Source of the DNA: Pseudoalteromonas sp. Z1A8
Lineage (GTDB): Bacteria; Pseudomonadota; Gammaproteobacteria; Enterobacterales; Alteromonadaceae
DNA: 63,462 nucleotides
Assembly (NCBI RefSeq): GCF_011378855.1
Contig: NZ_WTLB01000026.1
Span: 1 to 63,462 of the forward strand
Reading direction: 5' to 3'
Part shown: piece by piece, positions 1 through 8,981 of the stretch
How positions within the stretch are numbered: the first letter of the stretch is position 1
Layout: every line of letters begins with the position of its first letter
The notes under the pieces: model-generated
The model's database searches: none
The model's input: only the letters and a program-made list of their open reading frames with translations
What the model was told of the DNA's origin: nothing
Position numbers and translations under genes: made by a program

Positions 1-1
1 A

Positions 2-83
2 ACGGCCCAAAAGTAGGACCGTTCGAATTTCAAAAACTCGGTACACCATTAAGTCAAAACATGCTTAACTGAATGGTGTTAAC
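2..83. repeat. 82-bp terminal inverted repeat, left copy
   Basis: Bases 2-83 are an exact reverse complement of bases 63381-63462 at the other end of the window; the match stops at the next inner base. Within the repeat, acaccatt and aatggtgt form the arms of an imperfect stem, and a second hairpin (aacgg...ccgtt) lies at the outer edge. It may be the end of an insertion sequence or another dispersed repeat at which the assembly stopped. No transposase is visible inside the window beside it, so the element type is unknown. Confidence 0.9.
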
Positions 84-103
84 ATTTAGCTAGGTTGTTA
101 GGA

Positions 104-135
104 AACTGAGAGATTGATATTCTCTCAGTTTTTTA
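104..135 (+). terminator. Rho-independent terminator
   Basis: A perfect 10-bp stem (aactgagaga / tctctcagtt) with a 7-base loop is followed by a run of six T on the plus strand. It would stop transcription entering from the left of the window. It also lies just downstream of the minus-strand gene ending at 215, but there is no good T tract in that direction. Confidence 0.8.
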
Positions 136-214
136 TATATATTTTATTTTTGTCATCTGCTGTATTATCAGATTCAAACTAGGTACAAAACCAATTTTAT
201 AAGTTTAGATGCTT

Positions 215-790
215 TTAACTACAACTATTGTCCCAAAACTTAGTGTGCTTAATTTCTACTTGGTCAAAAAGGTTTATTTGATTATCGTTATCATCAAAAG
301 ATCTAATAAATGCAGAAAACCCATCTGTTTCAGCAGATTTTGTTTCAGGAGTTATCCAAGCTCTATATTTGATTGAACCACTGCCATCTTTAAGTTCACT
401 CAATGGTAAACCCCTTAAGCCTTTCCCACCTTCTGAGCTAATCCAAAAAGAATAATCAATAGTACCATCTTCTTTTTTTGCATAACCACTATTCACATCT
501 TTATGACTAATCCCAAGTTCGCTTACTTCTTTGGGGCTATTTTTTACATTTTCATAAAAAACGTCATAAATAATCTCATTACAAGATTCATCATAAATAG
601 CAATTTTACTGATATATGCTGTTTCTTTCGCTTTATCTGCTGTTTTTTCCCAAATTGTTACTGACTTTTCGCCAGAATCAAAATATTGAAAACTAAAAAT
701 AGATATACCAATTATTAACAAGACAATAATTGTTACTAGATTTTTATTATTTTTATTATTTATTTTTGACTTCATAATATTATCTATCAC
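215..790 (-). CDS. Unknown membrane-anchored protein
   Basis: I do not recognise this protein. It has a lysine/asparagine-rich start, one hydrophobic segment at about residues 18-36 (VTIIVLLIIGISIFSF), and then about 150 mostly polar residues, which suggests a single-pass inner-membrane protein with a periplasmic domain or an uncleaved signal anchor. Two start codons are possible, ATG at 790 and ATG at 775; neither has a clear Shine-Dalgarno sequence. The gene is visibly more AT-rich than the genes to its right and stands alone between a terminator and the lacI gene, so it may be recently acquired. Confidence 0.6.
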   Translation of the reverse strand: MIDNIMKSKINNKNNKNLVTIIVLLIIGISIFSFQYFDSGEKSVTIWEKTADKAKETAYISKIAIYDESCNEIIYDVFYENVKNSPKEVSELGISHKDVNSGYAKKEDGTIDYSFWISSEGGKGLRGLPLSELKDGSGSIKYRAWITPETKSAETDGFSAFIRSFDDNDNQINLFDQVEIKHTKFWDNSCS

Positions 791-963
791 ATTTGTTATA
801 TTTAAAATTTAACGAAAAAGCTTTTGAAACAAATATAGTGCGTTTTACGAGATAATCATACTTTATATAGATAAAATAACGTGTTGAAAAAATAGATTGA
901 AATTATCCTTTGATATTATACTAGTTTAAAATTTCGCTGGTTTTTTATTCTATACTTTAACAT

Positions 964-1974
964 TCAATTGGATGTAACAAGTGGTGCTGATGAATCGCGC
1001 TGTATTAAAGTGGGTTCAAAAAACCGATTTATAACGAGGTTTTTATTTTGATATACGTCTTTAAGCACTAATTTAGCTGCCATTTCGCCCATTTTCCCGA
1101 CAGGATTATCTATGGTGGTGAGTGTAGGGTACAGGTAGTTTGCAAAAATAACGTTATCAAATCCAACAATCGATAAATCGTTTGGTAAATTATAACCGTG
1201 CTCTCTTGCATACTTCATAGCACCGGAGGCCATTTCGTCATTGGCGCATACCAGTGCGGTAAAGCTAAGTTTTTCATCAATAAAATGTTTTAAGCCTTTA
1301 CTACCACCGGTTTCGTTAAAGTCGCCAATATAATAAAGCGCAGGGTCAAATTTAATACCAGCTTCTGCAAGTGCTTGTTTATGGCCTTCAAGTCTATTAA
1401 ATGCATCGGCTTTAAACTGCGGACCTGCAATGTACGCTATTTGTGTATGCCCTTGATTTAATATCGATTTAGTGGCCAGGTAGCCACCTAGTTGGTTATC
1501 TAGGCTGATACAGTTGTCTTTTAATTGCTCTACGTAACGGCTCATTAAATAAACGGGTGTAGAGCCTTGGCTTAGTTTTATTAGGTAGTCATCTGATACG
1601 GCTTCTACGTGCAAAATAATGGCATCGCAGCGCCTGCTAATTAAAAATTCAATGCCTTCTTGTTCTTTGTCTTCTTCACTGTGTCCGGTGGTAATAATTA
1701 CGTGTTTACCTGCTGTACGCAGTTCTGACTCAATACCTGCCATCATTTGGGCAAAGAAAGGACCATGTAACTCAGACACTAAAATACCGACACTGTTAGT
1801 GCAGTTAGAGGCTAAAGATTGCGCTATTGAATTAGGCTTGTAGCCAAGCTGCTCCATGGCATCAAGCACTTTTTGTTTAGTTTTATCGCTTACGCGGGTA
1901 TTTTTGTTCATCACGCGAGAAACGGTGGCTAACGATACGCCCGCAAGCTCTGAGACTTGATAAATTGTTGCCAT
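964..1974 (-). CDS. LacI-family transcriptional regulator
   Basis: This is a LacI/GalR-type repressor of 336 aa, the usual family length. Residues 1-50 form the helix-turn-helix and hinge helix (YQVSELAGVSLATVSRVMN, then LGYKPNSIAQSLA), followed by a periplasmic-binding-protein-like sensor domain. It is the last gene on the strand that also carries the GPH transporter and the GH1 beta-glucosidase. A LacI-type palindrome at 4839-4852 lies between the two arms of the locus, so it probably represses both in the absence of a glucose-containing oligosaccharide. The inducer cannot be read from the sequence. Confidence in the family is high, and in the target moderate. Confidence 0.93.
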   Translation of the reverse strand: MATIYQVSELAGVSLATVSRVMNKNTRVSDKTKQKVLDAMEQLGYKPNSIAQSLASNCTNSVGILVSELHGPFFAQMMAGIESELRTAGKHVIITTGHSEEDKEQEGIEFLISRRCDAIILHVEAVSDDYLIKLSQGSTPVYLMSRYVEQLKDNCISLDNQLGGYLATKSILNQGHTQIAYIAGPQFKADAFNRLEGHKQALAEAGIKFDPALYYIGDFNETGGSKGLKHFIDEKLSFTALVCANDEMASGAMKYAREHGYNLPNDLSIVGFDNVIFANYLYPTLTTIDNPVGKMGEMAAKLVLKDVYQNKNLVINRFFEPTLIQRDSSAPLVTSN

Positions 1975-2036
1975 GTTATTTGTTCACTCGCTTATCCTTA
2001 ACTATTTCGGCTAAATAATACCTTAGAGTGGATATC

Positions 2037-3334
2037 TTAACTAGCTGTTAGTTTAGATTGAATATTTTCAACAACTTGATTAGTTAGTGTATATTTTTTC
2101 ATTATGTAGGCAACAAATAATGAGCCAAAAGCAGGTAGTACAGTAAATGAAAGTAAAATACCGTGTTGGGTGTCGAGGGTTTGTACTGCATCGGCCTGAT
2201 AGCTGTAAAAAGATAATAACCAGCCTGCAATTGCACCGCCTACAGCCACACCCATTTTAATAAAAAATATGACGCCAGAATAAACCAAACCCGTAATGCG
2301 TACACCTGTTTTTTCATGCCCGTAATCTATGGTGTCGGCCATTTTTGCCCACAACAACGGGGTTGCCATATCTAAAAAGAATTTCCATAAAATAAAGGCA
2401 GTAAATGCCAATACTAAAGAGTCTTTACTAATAAAGTAACTAAAACCACAAATAGCGGCGGCAATAACTTGTAAGCTTATATAGGCCTTTATCTTACAAA
2501 AGCGCTTTGCAAGTGGTTGAGCTAAAGCACAACCTACCATGCTGGCTGCAACGCCTAGGGTCATAAATAAGGTGATTAAATCGTCGCGGCCTAAATAATA
2601 TTTTACGTAGTAAACAGCAAGCGTAAGCCTTAATACTTGCCCGGTAAGTAAAAAAAATGCAGCTAAGCAAAGTGTTCGCCACTGATCGTTTTTAATTAAG
2701 GCTTTAACACTTTTGGCTGTTGTATACGCTCTTTTGTGCCTAAAAAACAAAGTAAAAACAGTACAAAACCTAAAATGCTCATTGCAGTCATTGTGTATTG
2801 ATAGCCTTTGGCAGCATCGCCTTGGCCAAAATACTCAACCATTGGCATAGTACAACCCGCTACTATTACGCCGCCTAGCATACCAAATACAAACCGGTAA
2901 GACTGAATAGTAACGCGTTCTTTTACGTCTGCAGTAAGTACGCCGCCCAATGCACAATAAGGGATATTAATAGCGGTGTAGACAACCATAAGAAGTGTGT
3001 AAGTAGTAAAGGCATAAATTATTTTATCGGTGCCTTCTAAATCGGGCGTAGTGAACGCTAAAATACTTATAATAGCAAAAGGAAGTGCAAGCCAAAGTAA
3101 GTAGGGGCGAAAGTGCCCCCAGCGCGTATGTGTTTTGTCAGCAAGGTTACCCATTAATGGGTCGGTTACGGCATCAAAAACACGCACTGCTAAAAACATA
3201 GTACCTACAACAGCAGGCGATAAACCCACTACGTCTGTGTAGTACAGCATTAAAAACATCATAACTGTTTGAAAAATAATATTACTAGCGGTGTCGCCTA
3301 AGCCATACGCTATTTTTTCTTTTACACTGACCAT
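2037..3334 (-). pseudogene. GPH-family sugar:cation symporter, frameshifted
   Basis: Two overlapping frames together make one GPH/MelB-type 12-TM transporter. The first (3334-2696) encodes the start through about TM6, including YGLGDTASN, RVFDAVTDPLMG and the conserved TKER. The second (2750-2037) continues from about AKSVKALIKNDQWR to the C terminus. The break is near 2705-2730, where a single missing base would restore VKEKIAYGLG...TKER-x-TAKSVKALIKN. It lies 46 bases downstream of the GH1 gene in the same direction and would import the beta-glucosides that enzyme cleaves. The break is either real inactivation or a sequencing error; a slippery heptamer at 2741-2747 is discussed under findings. 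Family call is certain, functional state is not. Confidence 0.85.
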
Positions 3335-3380
3335 GATTGTTTATCCCGCTTTATACTTGTTTTTAGTTATGGGTATACTT

Positions 3381-4709
3381 TTATCTTTTAGAGATGAGTT
3401 CTTTATAAGCTAAGCCACTATTTTTAATAGTGCGCTGCTGCGTTTTATAGTCAACATACACAATACCAAAACGTTTTAAGTAGCCTTCTGCCCATTCAAA
3501 ATTATCCATTAAGCTCCAAGCAAAATAGCCATGAATAATAACACCTTGTTCAACTGCATCATGAACCGCGTTTAAGTGAGTATTATAATAACTTAAACGG
3601 TCTAAGTCGTTAACTTCACCATTATTATATGTATCGGGCATGGCTGCGCCATTTTCGGTTATATAAATAGGCGGTAGGGTGTATGTTTTATTAAGCGATA
3701 CGAGCAAATCGGTGAACGATTGCGGATAAATTTCCCATCCCATATCAGTCAACGGACCTGTAGGTGCAATGGGTTCATAAATGTCAGTAGGGTGCGCCTT
3801 ATAAATTTGGCGGGTATAAAAGTTAATGCCTAAGTAATCAATTGGCTGAGAAATTAATTCCATATCACCTGGATGTATGTCTGGTAAATGATCGCTTGGT
3901 AGTTGGTTAATTATATCCGGGTATTTACCATCCATTATTGGTTTCATGTACCACTGATTTAAGTAGTCATCAGCGTATTTGGCACTGTCTATGTCTTGTT
4001 GATTATCGGTAAGTGGATATGCGGGTGTAAAGTTAAGCACAATGCCGTTTTGAGTATTAGGCGATGTTTTATTTAGCACGTTCATGGCCAGACCATGAGC
4101 GAGTAATAAGTGATGAGCTGCTTTTTTACCATACTGCTTGCCGACTAAGCCCGGGGCATGTATGCCAATTTCGTAACCCAAAAACGCGCTGCAAAAGGGT
4201 TCGTTTAATGTAGCGTAAGAATACACTCGTGTTCCAAATGTGTTAGTAATTAGTTCTACGTATTTCTCAAATGCGTAAGCAGTTTTTCTGTTGAGCCAGC
4301 CGCCTTCATCTTCAAGGTGTTGCGGTAAATCCCAGTGGTACAAAGTAACAAAGGCTTTTATATTTTTTCGTTTTAGTTCATCTAAAATATCAGTATAAAA
4401 CTTAACGCCTACGGGATTTAACTTTCCGTCTTGAGTCATCACGCGAGGCCATGAAATAGAAAGCCTGTAAGCATCAACACCTAGAGACTCTATTAAATCT
4501 ATGTCTTGTTGCCAATTGTTGTAATGATCGCAGGCAATATGACCATGTGAATTGTCAGCAATTTTACCTGCAGTACTACAAAAGGTATCCCAAATACACG
4601 GTAAGCGATGCTCATATCCGCCCTCTATCTGAAATGATGCTGTAGCTACACCATAAACAAAGTCTTTTGTTAATAGAGGTGAATTAAATGGTAATGATAT
4701 TTTTGTCAT
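3381..4709 (-). CDS. GH1 beta-glucosidase
   Basis: This is a glycoside hydrolase family 1 enzyme of 442 aa, typical for the family, that cleaves terminal beta-glucosides. The acid/base glutamate is E170 in TLNEPF and the nucleophile is E351 in YITENG. The N-terminal FVYGVATASFQIEGG and the FEWAEGY motif near the C terminus are GH1 signatures. There is no signal peptide, so it acts in the cytoplasm on imported oligosaccharides such as cellobiose or laminaribiose. It is the first gene of the leftward arm (GH1, GPH transporter, lacI) and is divergent from the GH3 arm. Natural substrate is inferred from context only. Confidence 0.95.
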   Translation of the reverse strand: MTKISLPFNSPLLTKDFVYGVATASFQIEGGYEHRLPCIWDTFCSTAGKIADNSHGHIACDHYNNWQQDIDLIESLGVDAYRLSISWPRVMTQDGKLNPVGVKFYTDILDELKRKNIKAFVTLYHWDLPQHLEDEGGWLNRKTAYAFEKYVELITNTFGTRVYSYATLNEPFCSAFLGYEIGIHAPGLVGKQYGKKAAHHLLLAHGLAMNVLNKTSPNTQNGIVLNFTPAYPLTDNQQDIDSAKYADDYLNQWYMKPIMDGKYPDIINQLPSDHLPDIHPGDMELISQPIDYLGINFYTRQIYKAHPTDIYEPIAPTGPLTDMGWEIYPQSFTDLLVSLNKTYTLPPIYITENGAAMPDTYNNGEVNDLDRLSYYNTHLNAVHDAVEQGVIIHGYFAWSLMDNFEWAEGYLKRFGIVYVDYKTQQRTIKNSGLAYKELISKR

Positions 4710-4838
4710 TGGTTACAAACCTTTTTGAGAACTTAATTGCACGCTTAGCGCTTATTTTTACTGACTTTCAGCGGGTACAAAACATTATTAAAAATAAAAG
4801 TTGTTGAAATATGTAACATGTTCGTATTTAATTAGCCG

Positions 4839-4852
4839 TGAAAGCGCTTACA
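4839..4852. promoter_or_regulatory. LacI-family operator
   Basis: The sequence tgaaagcgcttaca is a near-perfect palindrome centred on the CG of AGCGCT, which matches the usual LacI/GalR-family operator shape. It lies in the 258-base gap between the divergent GH1 arm and the transporter/GH3 arm, 130 bases upstream of GH1 and about 115 bases upstream of the transporter start, so one site could control both. The adjacent lacI gene is the obvious candidate ligand. Confidence 0.7.
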
Positions 4853-4967
4853 TTTTTAGATTAATGTTAATTAATCTTCAGGTCAACTCTTAAATACTGC
4901 GCCTTAGCGGGGTTTGTATTAATTACTTACTGAAGATCAATTTATAATAATAAATTGCGGAGAGCAC

Positions 4968-6240
4968 ATGGCTAGTTCAGCACCACTGACATCACACACA
5001 GTCGCAAAACCACCAAGATAAAAACTATGGTTTTGCACTTACATCTTTAACTTCACTATTTTTTATGTGGGGTTTTATTACCTGCTTAAATGATATTTTG
5101 ATTCCGCATTTAAAAGCGGTTTTCGATTTAACGTATGTACAAGCAATGCTTGTGCAGTTTTGCTTTTTTGGCGCTTACTTTTTAATGTCACTCCCTAGTG
5201 GACACATTGTTAAAAAGCTTGGTTATAAAAAAGGAATCGTGGTTGGGCTTTTAATTGCGGCAGTAGGGTGTGTCTTATTTTACCCAGCAGCGTCTTTACA
5301 TAGTTATCCTGTATTTTTATTCGCTTTATTTGTACTCGCCAGTGGCATAACGTTATTACAAGTATCTGCAAATCCTTATGTAAGTTTGTTGGGTTCAGCA
5401 AAAACAGCGTCGTCTCGTTTAACGCTTACTCAAGCTTTTAACGCGTTAGGTACTACGGTTGCGCCATCATTTGGTGCTCTGTTAATTCTGGACTCAGCGT
5501 CAGAAGCCTTTTTAACACCTGCACAAAATGCAGAGTCAGTTCAACTTCCTTACCTCCTTTTAGCTGCAATGCTTATTTTACTAGCCGGTATTTTTGCATG
5601 GCTTAAATTACCAGACATTATGAGCGAGCAAAAAGCAGAAGCCGAAAAATCAGAGGCAATTGAAGGCAGTGCTTGGCAGTATCGCCATCTTGTATTAGGT
5701 GCTGTGGGTATATTTATGTACGTTGGCGCAGAAGTGGCAATTGGTAGCTTTTTAGTAAGCTTTTTAGCACAAGAAAATATAGCAGGGCTAAAAGAGCATG
5801 CTGCAGCTCATTACATCACTTATTATTTTGGTGGTGCTATGGTTGGGCGTTTTATTGGTGCTGCTGTAATGCAAAAATTACCTGCTGGTAAAGTACTTGG
5901 CTTTAACGCAACCATGGCTATTATTTTAGTCGTTATTGCCATGAGCACGTCGGGTCAATTAGCAATGTGGTCAATACTATTGGTTGGTTTATTTAATTCT
6001 ATTATGTTCCCCACTATTTTTAGTTTAGCGTTAAATGGGCTTGGTAAGCATACAGCTCAAGGCTCTGGTATTTTGTGTTTGGCGATTGTGGGTGGTGCAA
6101 TAGTGCCACTTTTACAAGGTACACTTGCTGATAGTGTGGGTGTTCAACTTTCGTATGTTTTACCTATTTTATGTTACATATTTATCGTGTTCTATGGTTT
6201 AAGCGGTAGCAAACCAGTTCAAGCGCAGGAGACTCTATAA
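4968..6240 (+). pseudogene. FucP/GluP-type sugar MFS transporter, frameshifted near N terminus
   Basis: This is a sugar:proton symporter of the FHS (FucP/GluP) group; family motifs include [20 protein letters not shown] and [20 protein letters not shown]. The expected start is ATG 4968, preceded by a good GGAG site and encoding [17 protein letters not shown]. That frame then meets TAA at 5019-5021. Removing one T near 5019 joins it in frame to [17 protein letters not shown], the family's normal N terminus. An internal ATG at 5065 could only give a protein lacking the first half of TM1. The stop overlaps the ATG of the GH3 gene (TAATG), so the two are translationally coupled. The lesion is a true mutation or a base-calling error. 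Confidence 0.82.
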
Positions 6241-8792
6241 TGAAAACCCCTTTTACACTTAATAAAATAGCCTTAGCAACATTAATTGCATCAGTAGGTA
6301 CTTTATCGGCTTGTTCAAACGACGCAGTGGCATCGGTTGAAACTAATGAAACGTTATCTAAAACAGCGCAAATTTGGCCAAAACTTAATATTGCCGTTAA
6401 AAAAGATGCCGATATTGAAGCTAAAATAGTTAACTATTTAAAAGCCATGACACTTGAGCAAAAGGTTGCTCAAATGATTCAGCCAGAAATTCGTGATATT
6501 ACCGTTGAAGACATGCGTAAATATGGCTTCGGTTCATACCTTAATGGCGGTGGAGCATTCCCTAATGGCGACAAACATGCAACACCAATGGACTGGGTAG
6601 CCTTAGCTGAGAGCTTTTATCAAGCTTCTGTCGATGACTCACTTGATGGTAGTAGTATCCCAACTATGTGGGGCACCGATGCAGTACATGGTCATAATAA
6701 CGTAATTGGCGCGACGCTTTTTCCACATAATATTGGTTTAGGCGCGGCTAATAACCCAGATTTAATAGAGAAAATAGCGTCTATTACCGCAGTAGAAGTA
6801 ATGGCTACGGGGATAGATTGGGTATTTGCACCCACTGTAGCAGTAGTACGAGACGACCGATGGGGCAGAACGTACGAAGGCTACTCAGAAGATCCAAAGA
6901 TTGTTCACGATTACTCAGCAGCCATAGTAAATGGCTTACAAGGTAAAGCCGATGGCGACTTTTTAAGTGACAAGCGTGTAATTAGTACCGTTAAACACTT
7001 TATTGGCGACGGTGGCACGGTTGATGGGGATGATCAGGGAAATAATATAGATAGCGAACAGTCGCTATTTGATATTCATGCCCAAGGTTATGTAGGTGGC
7101 TTGTCTGCAGGTAGCCAATCGGTTATGGCATCTTTTAATAGCTGGAATGGCGTTAAAAATCACGGCAATAAATATTTACTTACTGATGTATTAAAAACAC
7201 GAATGGGTTTTGATGGATTCGTAGTAGGCGATTGGAACGGTCATGGGCAAATTAAAGGCTGTACTAACGAAAGCTGCCCAGAAGCTGTAAACGCTGGTCT
7301 TGATATTTTTATGGTGCCAACAGGCGCGTGGAAGCCATTATATGAAAATACAATTGCACAAGTAAATGCAGGTAAAATAAGTATGAGCCGCATTGATGAT
7401 GCGGTTGCACGTATTTTACGCGTAAAGTTACGCGCTGGGTTATTTGATAAACCAAGTCCGGCTAAGCGTCTTTACTCTGGAAAAACAGAGCTAATTGGTG
7501 CCCAAGAGCACCGCGAAGTCGCACGCCAAGCTGTGCGCGAATCGCTTGTATTACTTAAAAATAAAAATAACCTATTACCTATCGCAGCTAATCAACGCGT
7601 ACTTGTTGCAGGTGATGGTGCTGATAATATAGGTAAACAGTCGGGTGGTTGGAGTATTACGTGGCAGGGGACTAATAATAAAAATGCTGATTTCCCTGGT
7701 GCTACTTCTATATATAAAGGGCTTGAAGAACAAATATCTGCAGCAGGTGGAAGTGTTACTTTAAGTGCTGATGGTACGTTTGATCAACGTCCTGATGTTG
7801 CCATTGTTGTATTTGGTGAAGAACCTTACGCAGAAGGGCACGGCGATAAAGATAACCTTGAGTTTGAGCGCGGAAATAAAAAGTCATTAGCACTTTTAAG
7901 CTCGCTAAAAGAGCAAGGTATCCCTGTTGTATCGGTGTTTATATCAGGTCGACCTATGTGGGTTAACAGCGAACTTAACGCATCTGACGCGTTTGTAGCT
8001 GCATGGTTGCCAGGTACAGAAGGCGCAGGTATTGCTGATGTTTTATTAAAAGCGGCAGACGGCACCATTCAAAATAACTTTAAAGGTAAATTATCGTTTT
8101 CTTGGCCTAAATCAGCGGTACAAACTGCAGTTAATAAAGGCGATGAAAATTACGACCCATTACTCCCTTATGGTTTTGGTTTAACGTACGGCGATAAAAA
8201 CGTATTAGCTGACGACCTTGATGAAGACTCTAAACTTGATAACTCAGGGCTTACGAGTATGGATATACTTGTTGGTGCACCTGTAGCACCATGGCGCTTA
8301 TTGTTAAAATCGGGCAATGAGCTTTTAGATGTATCGAGTAGTACTCATGAATTTGGTGCAATTAAATACCGAACTGAGGACAAAATAGTACAAGAAGACG
8401 CTCGCCAATTTAGCTTTAGCGGTGCAGAAAAAGCCAGTGCTGAAATAGTAACAAGCTTTGCAGAAGATACCATTGCCTACGTTGAAGCCGATAGTGTGAT
8501 TAGCTTTGATATTAAATTAAACGAAGCACTAACGAGCGATATAGCACTTGCTATGACTTGCTCGGGTGAATGTGGTGCAAGCATTGATTTAGCAAACGTA
8601 GTGGATAAAACCATTGAGAATAAATGGCAGTCAGTATCAATCGATTTAGGTTGTTTTGCTGATAAGGGTGTTAATTTTGCAAACCTAACAAGCCCATTTA
8701 GCTTACGCAGCAATGGTAAAGCATCAATTTCTGTGGCTAATATTCAGTTTGTGCCAAATAAAGCAGGCGAAGCTACACTGTCTTGTAAGTAG
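6240..8792 (+). CDS. GH3 exo-beta-glucanase/beta-glucosidase lipoprotein (ExoP-like)
   Basis: This is a family 3 glycoside hydrolase of 850 aa that releases glucose from beta-1,3/1,4-glucans or their oligomers. A lipobox LSAC places the lipidated cysteine at residue 25, so it is probably anchored in the outer membrane facing the periplasm or outside. The TIM-barrel domain is about residues 50-410 with the nucleophile D331 in VVGDWNGH and the KHF motif near 252. The alpha/beta domain follows to about 660. A C-terminal extra domain of about 170 residues resembles that of Pseudoalteromonas ExoP, which I recall as an exo-1,3/1,4-beta-glucanase. It is coupled to the upstream transporter by a TAATG overlap. 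Confidence 0.92.
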   Translation: MKTPFTLNKIALATLIASVGTLSACSNDAVASVETNETLSKTAQIWPKLNIAVKKDADIEAKIVNYLKAMTLEQKVAQMIQPEIRDITVEDMRKYGFGSYLNGGGAFPNGDKHATPMDWVALAESFYQASVDDSLDGSSIPTMWGTDAVHGHNNVIGATLFPHNIGLGAANNPDLIEKIASITAVEVMATGIDWVFAPTVAVVRDDRWGRTYEGYSEDPKIVHDYSAAIVNGLQGKADGDFLSDKRVISTVKHFIGDGGTVDGDDQGNNIDSEQSLFDIHAQGYVGGLSAGSQSVMASFNSWNGVKNHGNKYLLTDVLKTRMGFDGFVVGDWNGHGQIKGCTNESCPEAVNAGLDIFMVPTGAWKPLYENTIAQVNAGKISMSRIDDAVARILRVKLRAGLFDKPSPAKRLYSGKTELIGAQEHREVARQAVRESLVLLKNKNNLLPIAANQRVLVAGDGADNIGKQSGGWSITWQGTNNKNADFPGATSIYKGLEEQISAAGGSVTLSADGTFDQRPDVAIVVFGEEPYAEGHGDKDNLEFERGNKKSLALLSSLKEQGIPVVSVFISGRPMWVNSELNASDAFVAAWLPGTEGAGIADVLLKAADGTIQNNFKGKLSFSWPKSAVQTAVNKGDENYDPLLPYGFGLTYGDKNVLADDLDEDSKLDNSGLTSMDILVGAPVAPWRLLLKSGNELLDVSSSTHEFGAIKYRTEDKIVQEDARQFSFSGAEKASAEIVTSFAEDTIAYVEADSVISFDIKLNEALTSDIALAMTCSGECGASIDLANVVDKTIENKWQSVSIDLGCFADKGVNFANLTSPFSLRSNGKASISVANIQFVPNKAGEATLSCK

Positions 8793-8818
8793 TTTATTAA
8801 CTCTATTGTGTGTATACC

Positions 8819-8847
8819 AAAGCCCTTCGAATGAAGGGCTTTTTTTA
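8819..8847 (+). terminator. Rho-independent terminator after GH3
   Basis: An 8-bp stem (agcccttc / gaagggct) with a short loop is followed by seven T. It lies 27 bases after the GH3 stop and ends the transporter-GH3 operon. Confidence 0.85.
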
Positions 8848-8860
8848 TGTAGAGGATTAA

Positions 8861-8960
8861 TACTAACCTGCATAAATACTTGAGCTAATTGATATAACTA
8901 AATAGGAGCAAGTCGCTATAAATACAAAGAGTTACCACGTTTTTATAGGAGGAACCTTTT
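8861..8960. repeat. Possible truncated copy of the 18.5-kb MITE-like element
   Basis: The segment begins tactaacctgcataaat, very close to the left end of the element at 18501 (taccaacctgcataaat), and continues with similar AT-rich sequence. No matching right end (agattggta) is visible before the next gene, so it would be a solo end or decayed copy. The extent given is approximate. Confidence 0.4.
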
Positions 8961-8981
8961 TTATAATAGCTTGTAAAATAA

